Source: Spirochaetota bacterium
GTDB taxonomy: Bacteria; Spirochaetota; Spirochaetia; Sphaerochaetales; Sphaerochaetaceae
Reading direction: 5' to 3'
DNA length: 64,000 bases
Assembly (NCBI GenBank): GCA_023401595.1
Contig: JAEXDQ010000029.1
Span: forward strand, 1 to 64,000
Of this stretch, positions 53,259-61,937 are shown in pieces; position 1 is the first letter of the stretch; the number at the start of each line of letters is the position of its first letter. The notes beneath the pieces were generated by a model. The model did no database searches. It was not told where the DNA came from and saw only the letters and a list, made by a program, of their open reading frames with translations. A program made the translations under genes and the position numbers.

Positions 53259-53894
53259 ATGGGACAACTACTACTACAACTACTCGAAGGCACCCTCACC
53301 AGCCTGAAGATATTCTTCCTGACCCTGTTGTTCGCGCTACCGCTCGGCATCGTGGTCGCCCAGGGGAGGATGAGCAGGAACAGGGCGGTATCAGGCATCG
53401 TCAACATCTACATCATGATCATGAGAGGAACCCCGCTCATTTTGCAGCTCATCTTCGTTTATTTTGCGCCGTATTATGTTTTTGGGGCATCGTTCAATAG
53501 GTTCACGGCGGTAATCGTCGCATATGTGATCAACTACGCCGCATATTTCGCGGAAATATACCGCGGAGGCATCCAGTCGATTCCTAAAGGACAATACGAG
53601 GCGAGCCAAGTACTTGGATTCACGAAGACGCATACATTCACACACATCGTCTGTCCGCAGGTCGTAAAACGCATCATCCCGGCGATGGGCAACGAAGTCA
53701 TCACCCTGGTAAAGGATACGGCGCTGGCGCAGACGATTGGAGTGGCGGAGCTGTTCAGGGTCGCGCAGAATGCCTCGGCGAGGGAATTCTCCACCATGCC
53801 GATATTCGTGGCGGGTCTGTTCTATTTCATCATGAACATGATAGTCTCCAGGACCTTCGACAAGCTTGAAATCAAGCTCGCCTACTACAACTAG
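53259..53894 (+). CDS. Polar amino acid ABC transporter permease
   Basis: A 211-residue HisM/GlnP-type permease with about five membrane segments. The EAA-type loop reads GQYEASQVLGFTKTHTFTHI, and RGTPLILQLIFVYF is a family hallmark. It likely acts as a homodimer because only one permease gene is present. The leader contains a partial copy of the dispersed repeat. The ATPase gene follows 9 bases after the stop. Confidence 0.93.
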   Translation: MGQLLLQLLEGTLTSLKIFFLTLLFALPLGIVVAQGRMSRNRAVSGIVNIYIMIMRGTPLILQLIFVYFAPYYVFGASFNRFTAVIVAYVINYAAYFAEIYRGGIQSIPKGQYEASQVLGFTKTHTFTHIVCPQVVKRIIPAMGNEVITLVKDTALAQTIGVAELFRVAQNASAREFSTMPIFVAGLFYFIMNMIVSRTFDKLEIKLAYYN

Positions 53895-53903
53895 GAGGAC
53901 GCC

Positions 53904-54662
53904 ATGCATGTGATCACAGTCAACGATATCCACAAGAATTTCAACGAGCTTCAGGTCCTGAAAGGCATATCCTTCAATGTGGACAAAGGCGAGGTGCTTT
54001 CAATCATCGGGCCGTCAGGTTCGGGGAAAAGCACCCTGCTCCGATGTATCACCCAGCTAGAGACGATCGACGGCGGTGCGATAGATATCTGCGGAGACAC
54101 CTTGGCAAGGACGGATGAATCGGGTGCGGTCGTTTATTCGAACAAAACGACGCTTCGCAAGATACGGCTCCATGTCGGTCTGGTCTTTCAGAACTTCAAT
54201 CTGTTTCCGCACTTCTCCGTATTAAGGAATATCACTGAAGCACAGGTACATGTCCTGGGTGTATCAAAGGAAGAAGCGAGGGCGGTCGCGATGGGGTTGT
54301 TGAAAAAAATGGGACTCGATGACAAAGCGACGGCCTACCCTTGCCAGCTTTCCGGCGGACAACAACAACGAGTCTCCATAGCCCGGGCGTTGGCGCTCAA
54401 GCCAGATGTACTCTGCTTCGACGAACCGACCAGCGCCCTCGATCCTGAGTTGACAGGCGAGATACTCAAAGTCATCAAGGAACTTGCGGCTGAGAAAATG
54501 ACCATGGTGGTGGTCACCCATGAAATGGCGTTCGCAAGGGACATCAGCGACAGGGTCATCTTCATGGACGACGGTATCATAGCCGAGCAGGGAACACCCG
54601 ACGAGGTATTCAACCATCCTAAGAACGACCGTACGAAGCGGTTTCTCTCCCGTTTCGAGTAA
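53904..54662 (+). CDS. Polar amino acid ABC transporter ATP-binding protein
   Basis: A 252-residue GlnQ/HisP-like ATPase. Walker A is GPSGSGKSTLLRC (about residues 33-45), the Q loop VGLVFQNFNLFPHFSV, the signature LSGGQQQRVSIARAL, Walker B VLCFDEPTSALD and the switch His in VVTHEMAFA. An internal Asp-Glu-Ser-Gly insert near residues 70-75 (ARTDESGAVVYS) is common in this group. AGGAGGACGCC precedes the ATG. It completes the importer begun at 52254 and converges on the D-aminoacylase gene with only 10 bases between stops. Confidence 0.95.
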   Translation: MHVITVNDIHKNFNELQVLKGISFNVDKGEVLSIIGPSGSGKSTLLRCITQLETIDGGAIDICGDTLARTDESGAVVYSNKTTLRKIRLHVGLVFQNFNLFPHFSVLRNITEAQVHVLGVSKEEARAVAMGLLKKMGLDDKATAYPCQLSGGQQQRVSIARALALKPDVLCFDEPTSALDPELTGEILKVIKELAAEKMTMVVVTHEMAFARDISDRVIFMDDGIIAEQGTPDEVFNHPKNDRTKRFLSRFE

Positions 54663-54672
54663 TCGTTGCCGT

Positions 54673-56262
54673 TCAAAGAATAAGGATATTTCCCGACAGT
54701 TCGTTAGTAAAGCTTCCTTGCTGATAGGCAGGAACGCCGTTGACCATGACCAGTTCCATGCCGGTACCTGGGGCCGTCGGATCAAGCACTGTTGCGTTGT
54801 CATGGATCGTGTGGGGATTGAATACAACGAGATCAGCCTGGAAACCTTCCCTTACAAGCCCTCTGTCGGTCAGACCGAGGCGGCTGGCGGGTTCGTAAGT
54901 CATCCTCCGGATCGTCTTTTCAAGCGGCAGGACTTCTTCCCGACGCCAATACTTGTCCAACAGATGAACCGCGGCCGTCCAGGACCGGGGATGGCATCTG
55001 CCGCCGGAATAGAGGGCGTCGGTGCCGAAGCAACCAAGAGGATGCCGCATGATCAGCTTCAGCGACTCTTCCGTCTGGGTCACATCAACCATCACCGCCG
55101 CACCGCTTTCCTGCGCAAGGAGGTCGAAGAAGGCGTCAAACGGCTCCTGGCTACGCTTTTTTGCGATGTCGGAGATGCTCATGCCATCGTATTCAGTGGT
55201 CGCGTCCAACGAAACGATTGAAATATCATCCCATCCACAAAGTTCATAGATACTGTCCCAACCATCGGGATGCTCCATGGCATGGCGCATGGAGGCACGG
55301 TGCGACGGCTCGGCGAGCCGTCGCCGCAGGTCGTCGCGGTTCAGGCGGAGGTATTCCGGCGGCAGCAAGCTGAACAAGGATGTCGAGCCGTATTCATACG
55401 GATACTGGTCGAACAACACATCGACGCCCGCGGCACGGTATTCCTCGATCATCCGCAGCATCCGGGGGACTTTGTCCTGGTTCTTCCTGCCGATCACTTT
55501 GAGGTGGGAGACCTCCAGCCGCACGCCGGTCTCCTTGGCGAGGTCGAGTACCTCCCGCAACGAGACCAATACGTCGTCGCCCTCACACCGATGATGCACG
55601 GCGAACAGCTTTCCCTTGCGGGCCGTAGCGGAAAGCAATGCGGCAAGTTCAGTCCTGTCGGCGAAAATACATGGAGCGTAGTAGAGTCCCGATGAAAACC
55701 CGACGCAACCTTCATCAAGGGATTGTTCCAGCAGTTCCACCATCCGGGCGATCTCGCCGGACGTAGCCGCCCTGTTCGGATTGCCTTTGATCGCCACGCA
55801 ACGCAGGGCGGAATGGGATTGCAGGAACGCGATGTTGGTTCCGGTCCCTTGGCGGGAAAGCTTGTCCGCAAAACCGCCGAAGGAGGTCCAGTCCCAGCTA
55901 CCGTCGTATTCACCCAGCACGTCCCGCGTCAACTCCTTGATAGTCGCGATTTCCTCCGGCGTCGATTCCAAGGGATAGACGCCCACCCCACAGTTACCAG
56001 TCACTTCCGTAGTGATGCCCTGGGCAAGCTTGCCGTACATGCGGCCGGTTCGCAACGCTTCCAGCTCGGAATGTCCGTGGATGTCTACAAAACCGGGGCA
56101 GACGACCAGCCCGGCACAGTCGAATTCATGGAGGGATGCGCCGCCCGTCAGGTTTCCGACGGATACGATCCGGCCGCCCTTGATTCCGACATCACCAATG
56201 AACGAGGAGGAACCGGAACCATCGACAATTGTTCCTTTGCGTAATAGATAGTCATATCTCAT
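54673..56262 (-). CDS. N-acyl-D-amino-acid deacylase (D-aminoacylase) family amidohydrolase
   Basis: A 529-residue metal-dependent amidohydrolase. It begins with a small beta domain (YDYLLRKGTIVDGSG), then metal-binding DIHGHSE (near residue 64), GNCGVGVYPL with the family Cys near 90, HHRCEGDD, LEVSHLKVIG with a His ligand, and the C-terminal FQADLVVFNPHTI. It would release D-amino acids from N-acyl or carbamoyl forms. Convergent placement beside an amino acid importer suggests recycling of D-amino acid derivatives; this is inference. GGAGGTGTGTCC precedes ATG 56262. Confidence 0.88.
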   Translation of the reverse strand: MRYDYLLRKGTIVDGSGSSSFIGDVGIKGGRIVSVGNLTGGASLHEFDCAGLVVCPGFVDIHGHSELEALRTGRMYGKLAQGITTEVTGNCGVGVYPLESTPEEIATIKELTRDVLGEYDGSWDWTSFGGFADKLSRQGTGTNIAFLQSHSALRCVAIKGNPNRAATSGEIARMVELLEQSLDEGCVGFSSGLYYAPCIFADRTELAALLSATARKGKLFAVHHRCEGDDVLVSLREVLDLAKETGVRLEVSHLKVIGRKNQDKVPRMLRMIEEYRAAGVDVLFDQYPYEYGSTSLFSLLPPEYLRLNRDDLRRRLAEPSHRASMRHAMEHPDGWDSIYELCGWDDISIVSLDATTEYDGMSISDIAKKRSQEPFDAFFDLLAQESGAAVMVDVTQTEESLKLIMRHPLGCFGTDALYSGGRCHPRSWTAAVHLLDKYWRREEVLPLEKTIRRMTYEPASRLGLTDRGLVREGFQADLVVFNPHTIHDNATVLDPTAPGTGMELVMVNGVPAYQQGSFTNELSGNILIL

Positions 56263-56297
56263 GGACACACCTCCAGGCATAACCATGCTTCATTCGT

Positions 56298-57266
56298 CTA
56301 TTCTTGACAGAGCTTGACAAGCCCCGCCAGCTCCCGCAGGACGGACTCCTCGACCATCCTCGCCGTCCCCTGGTAGTTTCCCCTGCGCTGCGTCAACGCC
56401 AAGGTCGCCTTGAATTCGGGAAGACGGCCTCCGTCGAGTACCGCGGGAGGATAGCCGCCGGCGAGCAGTTCACCGGACAGGGCAAGCCAAGCGACAAAGA
56501 CGCTGTAGCGTTCGAACGGCCGGATACGCAGCAGTTCTCCAAAAAGGAATACACCGCGCGCCAACGGATGGAGCATGCGCCACTCGCGGTCGTACTGGAC
56601 GAACAGAGTCTCCATCTGCTGGTAGACGGGAAATGTCCGCTGGTCTCCACCCCAAGCGCCGCCGGCGGGAATCTCAGCGTTTCGATAGATACCGGAATTC
56701 TCATCATCCAAAGCATGCAGCAAGGAACGATGCAGTTCTTTTAAAGACTGTTCCGACCAAAAGGAGGTCTCGACGGGTGTCACAGGGCCATACAACGGGC
56801 CAAGGCCGGTCTGCCGAAGCAATGCGTCGAGTATGCTCCGTCCATTGAGCAGCAACAGGTGGGTGGACAGGGGAAGGTCGGACACTACATGATTGGTAAA
56901 AATACGATGGACCTGTTCGGCCTCGACGGGAATCCCTTCATCCTCCATGACGCAGAGGCAAAGGGCCTCGCTGATATGATTCCAACCGCTTTTGAGCCGG
57001 TCGAAAGAAATACCTTCCGCGGCTTGCTCGAACAGCCGGCGGCTTTGATCGAGACGGGAGAAATTCTGAACGCCTATCCTCATGTCAAAATTCTTCAGAT
57101 GACGGAGTCTTCGACCATCCCCCGGCTTGGGAGCGTCCACCGGTATGTTCCAAGCCCATCCTGAACGCTGGGCGCCGTCGACCCGGCCTTCCGAACACAG
57201 TATCCTGATTCGACGTTCCGATATTCCCCACCTTCCGGAGGCTTCCTTGATGTTCATGTACTGCAT
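56298..57266 (-). CDS. HTH-Fic fusion protein with degenerate Fic motif
   Basis: A 322-residue protein. Residues about 1-45 form a helix-turn-helix (MNIKEASGRWGISERRIRIL). Residues about 165-280 resemble Fic/Fido proteins: LKELHRSLLHALDDENSGIYR, VYQQMETLFVQYDREW, LHPLARGVFLFGELLRIRPF, LLAGGYPP. The catalytic consensus HPFxDGNGR is replaced: R249-P-F251 is followed by ERYSVF, so the catalytic His, acidic metal ligand, GNG and Arg are all missing. AMPylation is therefore unlikely. A ligand-sensing or DNA-binding scaffold role is inferred. A strong promoter lies at 57300-57328, and GAGGAACGCCCT precedes the ATG; ATG 57257 is an alternative. Confidence 0.75.
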   Translation of the reverse strand: MQYMNIKEASGRWGISERRIRILCSEGRVDGAQRSGWAWNIPVDAPKPGDGRRLRHLKNFDMRIGVQNFSRLDQSRRLFEQAAEGISFDRLKSGWNHISEALCLCVMEDEGIPVEAEQVHRIFTNHVVSDLPLSTHLLLLNGRSILDALLRQTGLGPLYGPVTPVETSFWSEQSLKELHRSLLHALDDENSGIYRNAEIPAGGAWGGDQRTFPVYQQMETLFVQYDREWRMLHPLARGVFLFGELLRIRPFERYSVFVAWLALSGELLAGGYPPAVLDGGRLPEFKATLALTQRRGNYQGTARMVEESVLRELAGLVKLCQE

Positions 57267-57299
57267 AGGGCGTTCCTCTTGCGATTATAATGATGTATG

Positions 57300-57328
57300 A
57301 TTATATACCTAATTCGGAATGATATCAA
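57300..57328 (-). promoter_or_regulatory. Promoter of the HTH-Fic gene
   Basis: TTGATA (57323-57328) and TATAAT (57300-57305) are separated by 17 bases. A second TATAAT lies closer to the gene at about 57285-57290. The AT-rich region also serves the divergent oxidoreductase gene. Confidence 0.7.
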
Positions 57329-57539
57329 GCGTTTTATTTCCAATCAACCTTGTTGGCTGAAATCATCAGATATTCGAAGAAAGGAAAGCCCCTCTCAGTA
57401 TATCACAGCAATGAAGCGGTTGTGTATCCTATCTGTTTGACCTTCATCCCTGTTTTCGGGATACTGGTACGGGAAGCAACATTTCGGCTGTCGTCGCTGC
57501 TTCCACCGCTTGTAGATGAAACATTTTGAGGAGATGGCT

Positions 57540-58823
57540 GTGGAAACGTATGATGTCGTTATCGTCGGCTCAGGTCCTGCGGGCATGGGCGCGGCGTTTT
57601 CTCTGATGCGGCGAAAGCCTGACGCAAAAATACTGATGCTCGATCAGGAGAAATTCTCCACCGGCGGCATGCGCAACGACTGCAAGATGAATTTCACCTA
57701 CCCTATCGGATTCCCGGATGAATACTGGAACGAAGGGCAGGCCGTCCGCTACCTCGAACAGGTCACGGAGTTCCTTAAGCCGGACATCTTGCCCAAAAGC
57801 AATATCGAGGTCTATCAGAAGCGCGCTCAGCGGCTCGGTTGCAGCCTGCTGGAAATCCGGCAGACCCACTTAGGGACGGACGGGGGACTGAGGCTGATCA
57901 AGCAGCTTCTCGACGCTTTGGAAGCAAAGGGCGTAACGCTCTCCTTGGGAGAAGCGATGCTATCCGTGGATGCCGTGACCCGGACCATCATCACCGACAA
58001 ACGCGAGGTGGGATTCAAGACGCTCCTCGTTGCGCCCGGTCGCAAGGGGTTCCATTTCCTCCAGCAGGTGATGCATTCGCTCGGCGTCCCGTTCGTCGAC
58101 AATATCGTCGATATCGGAATCCGCGTCGAAACCCGTATCGAGCATTATCCGATCGTCAAGGACTACTACGATCCGAAGTTCTACTTTCCTGAGAAGGTCC
58201 GCACGTTCTGTACGAACAGCGGCAACGCGCATGTCGTCAAGGAACGGTACGCCACTGAGCGGGGCGATGATTGGTATTCCGTCAACGGACACGCCTATTC
58301 CGCAGATAAAAAGACGGACAACGGCCTAGTCAATTTCGCGATACTCAAGACTGTCCGTTTTACCGCTCCGTTGGCCAGCGGGCAGGCGTTCGCCGAGAAC
58401 CTCGGTCTCCAAGCTGCGCTGATGGGAGGAGGAAAGCCCCTGATGCAACGGGTGGGCGATTTCAGGCTCGGCTCCCGTTCCAAGGAGTGCAGCTTCAATT
58501 CAGACCTGTATGATTTCGAGCCAAGCCTGCGAAACTGTTGTCCGGGAGACATCTCCTTGGCAATGCCTGCGAAAATTCTCCGGGCGATCTGGAAGGCGAT
58601 GAAAAACCTCGACACCATCGTGCCCGGCGTACTTCACCCGTCTACGATCATGTACTATCCCGAAATCAAGCTGTATGCGAACAAGCCCCAGTACAAGGAC
58701 GACCATTTCCAGGTGGTCGATGGAGTTTTCTTCGCTGGCGACGGCGCCGGTACCAGCCGGGGAATCACAGCGGCCTGGGCCAGCGGTATCCGCGCTTCTG
58801 AAGGAATGGCGGAGCTATTGTAG
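57540..58823 (+). CDS. NAD(P)/FAD-dependent oxidoreductase
   Basis: A 427-residue flavoprotein. The N-terminal dinucleotide motif is VVIVGSGPAGMGAAFSLMRR; the C-terminal FAD segment is VFFAGDGAGTSRGITAAWASG. Between them are GGMRNDCKMNFTYPIGFP and Cys pairs such as RNCCPGD. Length and both motifs resemble the uncharacterised FAD-dependent dehydrogenase family (COG2509-like). GTG 57540 is preferred because GAGGAG lies 6 bases upstream; ATGs at 57516 and 57534 lack a usable site. The substrate is unknown. A good terminator follows. Confidence 0.8.
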   Translation: METYDVVIVGSGPAGMGAAFSLMRRKPDAKILMLDQEKFSTGGMRNDCKMNFTYPIGFPDEYWNEGQAVRYLEQVTEFLKPDILPKSNIEVYQKRAQRLGCSLLEIRQTHLGTDGGLRLIKQLLDALEAKGVTLSLGEAMLSVDAVTRTIITDKREVGFKTLLVAPGRKGFHFLQQVMHSLGVPFVDNIVDIGIRVETRIEHYPIVKDYYDPKFYFPEKVRTFCTNSGNAHVVKERYATERGDDWYSVNGHAYSADKKTDNGLVNFAILKTVRFTAPLASGQAFAENLGLQAALMGGGKPLMQRVGDFRLGSRSKECSFNSDLYDFEPSLRNCCPGDISLAMPAKILRAIWKAMKNLDTIVPGVLHPSTIMYYPEIKLYANKPQYKDDHFQVVDGVFFAGDGAGTSRGITAAWASGIRASEGMAELL

Positions 58824-58864
58824 CAGCAGGATGAACGGTCTGGAAGTTCACCTTCAAGGAAATC

Positions 58865-58902
58865 ATCACAACCGGCAGCACATGTCGGTTGTGATTTTTT
58901 TT
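58865..58902 (+). terminator. Rho-independent terminator of the oxidoreductase gene
   Basis: ATCACAACCG and CGGTTGTGAT form a perfect 10-pair stem around an 11-base loop, followed by eight T. Confidence 0.9.
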
Positions 58903-58923
58903 ACTGCGATAGGGCTTTCGGCG

Positions 58924-58995
58924 AAGCACCCTCGATTGGTTGCATATTGAAAAGCACCCTCGATTGGTTGCATAATAAACAAAACATGCTATAAT
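58924..58995 (+). promoter_or_regulatory. SatD-operon promoter with duplicated 23-bp element
   Basis: Two identical 23-base elements, each AAGCACCCTCGATTGGTTGC followed by ATA, lie at 58924-58946 and 58952-58974, 28 bases apart. The second overlaps the -35 hexamer TTGCAT (58968-58973), which is 16 bases from a perfect TATAAT (58990-58995). A regulator binding both copies would control the promoter directly. Confidence 0.75.
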
Positions 58996-59013
58996 CAATA
59001 GCTAGGAAAGTCT

Positions 59014-59892
59014 ATGAAGTATTATACGGCGCTCATGATCGATCTCAAAAAATCACGCTCATATTCCATCGATGACAGGAATGCCATCCAACAATATATT
59101 CTGGAAGTGATGCGGGGACTCAATGAGCTTTTCAGAAAAGAACTGGAGAGAGAGGTATACTTCAGCGCCGGCGATGAGGTGCAGGGGCTTTTCAACTCCC
59201 CGACCGCCGCATTCCTCTACCTGAGACTGTTCAATATGCTCGTATTCCCTGTCGAGACAAAAGCGGGACTGGGCGTAGGTACGTGGGATATCAAGATCGA
59301 TGGCGCAAATACCGCGGCGCAGGATGGGAGCGCATACCACAATGCAAGGAAAGCGATTGACGGAGCGCGCAATTCCTTTGAATACTCGATACTCTTTCTT
59401 TCCGGAGACGCGGACGACGTATTCGTCAATTCGTCGATGAATTTCCAAACCATTCTGACAAGCAAGCTGAACGAATACCAGAACCAACTCATGGTTCTCT
59501 CTGAAATTTTCTTCCCGATAGACAGCCAAGGCATCATCCTCCCAGCGTATGGAGAGATCATCAACCGTCTGATTTCCGCAAGGAACGACTCGTATTATTA
59601 TCGGGCGCAGCAACAAAAGACCAGAAAAAGGGCGAACAAACGGTATCCGTTCGACGTACGACACGACTGGAACAGCTATTTGCCTGAGATACTACCTGTA
59701 GACGCAGAAGAGGCTCCTTGTCAATTCTTCATCACGGAGGGGAAAACCAGAGGGTTATCGACAAAACTGTCCTACATAATGGGAAAGAGCCGTCAAAGCA
59801 TCGACAAGACTTTGAAAGCCGCTTGTATTTACGAATTGAGGAATTCAGCGATCGCGACATTACGTTTGCTGAACACACGATGGAGGATGTGA
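59014..59892 (+). CDS. SatD family protein
   Basis: A 292-residue protein. The N-terminal region (YYTALMIDLKKSRSYSIDDR, NELFRKELEREVYFSAGDEVQGLF) matches the SatD family, named after a streptococcal secretion and acid-tolerance locus; the ID-K-S and SAGDE stretches resemble nucleotide-cyclase-like folds. The C-terminal third contains a possible helix-turn-helix (GLSTKLSYIMGKSRQSIDKT). The biochemical role is unknown. Its last codons contain GGAGG, the ribosome site of the next gene, and its TGA overlaps that gene's ATG by one base. Confidence 0.7.
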   Translation: MKYYTALMIDLKKSRSYSIDDRNAIQQYILEVMRGLNELFRKELEREVYFSAGDEVQGLFNSPTAAFLYLRLFNMLVFPVETKAGLGVGTWDIKIDGANTAAQDGSAYHNARKAIDGARNSFEYSILFLSGDADDVFVNSSMNFQTILTSKLNEYQNQLMVLSEIFFPIDSQGIILPAYGEIINRLISARNDSYYYRAQQQKTRKRANKRYPFDVRHDWNSYLPEILPVDAEEAPCQFFITEGKTRGLSTKLSYIMGKSRQSIDKTLKAACIYELRNSAIATLRLLNTRWRM

Positions 59893-60620
59893 TGATTTTC
59901 GCCCTATTGTGCATTGCCCATTTGCTTGGAGATTTCACCTTCCAGTCAACGGCGTTGGTGGAAAACAAGAAAAATCAACTACGTTTTCTCTTTCTCCACG
60001 CAGGTATCTATGCGTTATCATTCGCAATAGTCTGTTTTACGTTCTTCTCTTTTCACGCAATAATCCTGGGTTATGCAATCATCGTCCTTTCCCATTTGAT
60101 CATTGACTGGACCAGAATAAGAATTGAAAAAGCACCTTGCGCAGGCGCAGGCGCTTTGATGAGTTTCTTCATCGATCAAGCCTTGCATATAGGCGTCATC
60201 CTCATAGTCTACAAAATGTTTGAACTTGAAAAAACAACCAATGAAGTTTTCGCACGTTGCTGCACATGGCAATATTTCAACACCGTCGTCGCATACGTCC
60301 TGATGTACCTGGTACTTCTCAACCCGACCGCGATCTTTATCAGAAAGCTATTTACCTGTATCGACAGGAATCTTGAACAGACGGCAGAAGATCGAAATCC
60401 AAGAATCGGCGGAATCATTGGTAAGCTGGAACGCATCATTGTCTCAACGCTGGTCCTATGCGGTCAGTTCGGAGCCATCGGCTTCGTCCTGACGGCGAAA
60501 AGCATCGCCCGGTTCCGCCAACTGGAAAACCAGACCTTCGCGGAAAAATATCTGGTCGGAACCCTGACAAGCATTACGATAGCCCTTGTTGCGGCTCTTG
60601 TAACAAAAGAACTGCTCTAG
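59892..60620 (+). CDS. DUF3307 membrane protein
   Basis: A 242-residue integral membrane protein. The opening LLCIAHLLGDFTFQSTALVENK is the DUF3307 signature (AHLLGDFxxQ), followed by VLSHLIIDWTRIRIEK and several further membrane helices. ATG 59892 overlaps the satD-like stop (TGATG) and follows GGAGG by 5 bases, so the two products are translationally coupled and probably work together. SatD-DUF3307 pairs occur in many bacteria without an assigned function. Confidence 0.78.
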   Translation: MIFALLCIAHLLGDFTFQSTALVENKKNQLRFLFLHAGIYALSFAIVCFTFFSFHAIILGYAIIVLSHLIIDWTRIRIEKAPCAGAGALMSFFIDQALHIGVILIVYKMFELEKTTNEVFARCCTWQYFNTVVAYVLMYLVLLNPTAIFIRKLFTCIDRNLEQTAEDRNPRIGGIIGKLERIIVSTLVLCGQFGAIGFVLTAKSIARFRQLENQTFAEKYLVGTLTSITIALVAALVTKELL

Positions 60621-60704
60621 CAAAACCTATTCCACAAAACTCACGACAATACCATCACCCGCCTGTGGTTAACGAAAATATATGCATGGACATGATGGGT
60701 TTCT

Positions 60705-60962
60705 AGTGCTACAGCACGGCCTGGCGAGGACAACGAAGTACCACCGGCATCAGCCGGGCAGCTCGCCTGCGAAGGCTCGTGGCCGCAGGACGAGACGGAC
60801 GAGCAAGGACAGTGCTACAGCACGGCCTGGCGAGGACAACGACGCACCACCGGCATCAGCCGGGCAGCTCGCCTGCGAAGGCTCGTGGCCGCAGGACGAG
60901 ACGGACGAGTAAGGACAGTGCTACAGGCACGGCCTGGCGAGGACAACGACGCACCGCGGTCA
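60705..60962 (+). repeat. Tandem repeat of 106 bp (second array), two copies plus a partial third
   Basis: Copies begin with AGTGCTACAG at 60705, 60811 and 60917, exactly 106 bases apart. Each includes GGCCTGGCGAGGACAACGA, GGCATCAGCCGGGCAGCTC and CTCGTGGCCGCAGGACGAGA. The partial third has one extra G and ends at the AEC carrier stop. The period equals that of the array at 14344, though the sequences differ. The array fills the space between the DUF3307 stop and the AEC gene; no other gene is seen there. Confidence 0.9.
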
Positions 60963-61937
60963 TGAGCCGAGCAGGAAAAGGGTGAGAGGAAAGGTAAGAA
61001 GAAACAACACATTGCTCGCCGCCGTCGTCCTAGCCGCGAATTTGGCGTCACAGCCGAGATCGGTGGCGAGAATCACCGCTTGGGCCATGACAGGCATCCC
61101 CATTTGGACGATCAGGACATCGGCGGAGAGCTTGTCCACGACGATTCCGAGTCTGCGCCCCAGGATGATGAACAGGAACATCAATACGGGAGCTAATAGG
61201 AAACGGCAAAAGAACACTTCCCAGGAAGCCTTGGCAGGAATCATCTCGCGGAGGGGAACCGTGGCAAGGAACATACCGATATAGAGCATGGAGAGCGGAG
61301 TCGTCATGCCGCCGACATAGGAAAGCGCATTGTTCAAGGGGGTGGGAAACCGTAAGTTCAAGGCGGCCAGCACGACGCCGACGACCAACGCCACCAAAGG
61401 GGGCGTCGTGACGACCTTTTTCAGTCGTTGGGCGGCGGTATAATGAGGAACAGGGCCGTTGCACCCGTTTTCGGACAGACAACGCGCATCATGGGAAAGC
61501 CCCGAGATACCGATGGTCCAGCACACGATGGTTGAAGACAAGAACGTCACAGTTACAGCAGGGACGGAGGCGTCGCCATAAACAATCAGACTGACGGGAA
61601 AGCCGATGAACATCGTATTGGACACGACAGCCATCAAGGTAAAGACGCCCCGGCGATATCGAGGCACCTTGCAAAGAATCGCAAAACACCAGGACAACGC
61701 ATAGAGGACAAGCAGCATCAGCAATGGCAAGGGAATGATGGGCAGCATTCCGATGAGTTCCTCGTGGGTGAACATATTGGTCAGGTTCCATACCATCATA
61801 CAGAGGACGGAAAACTTGACGACGAATTTGGAGATGAACCCCATCACAGGCTCGCTGACCCATCCGAGCTTGTACAGGAACGCACCGGCTCCGAACAGGA
61901 GCAACATCGTAAAGATGGCTTCGACAGCTTTGATCAT
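60960..61937 (-). CDS. AEC family transporter (auxin efflux carrier type)
   Basis: A 325-residue membrane protein with about ten hydrophobic segments in two inverted halves. Family landmarks are GFISKFVVKFSVLCMMVWNL, VVSNTMFIGFPVSLIVYGD (the NxxFxGxP motif) and VQMGMPVMAQAVILATDLG. AEC proteins move small organic acids or amino acids. ATG 61937 overlaps the esterase stop by ATGA, so translation is coupled. The stop lies at the end of the 106-bp array. Confidence 0.88.
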   Translation of the reverse strand: MIKAVEAIFTMLLLFGAGAFLYKLGWVSEPVMGFISKFVVKFSVLCMMVWNLTNMFTHEELIGMLPIIPLPLLMLLVLYALSWCFAILCKVPRYRRGVFTLMAVVSNTMFIGFPVSLIVYGDASVPAVTVTFLSSTIVCWTIGISGLSHDARCLSENGCNGPVPHYTAAQRLKKVVTTPPLVALVVGVVLAALNLRFPTPLNNALSYVGGMTTPLSMLYIGMFLATVPLREMIPAKASWEVFFCRFLLAPVLMFLFIILGRRLGIVVDKLSADVLIVQMGMPVMAQAVILATDLGCDAKFAARTTAASNVLFLLTFPLTLFLLGS

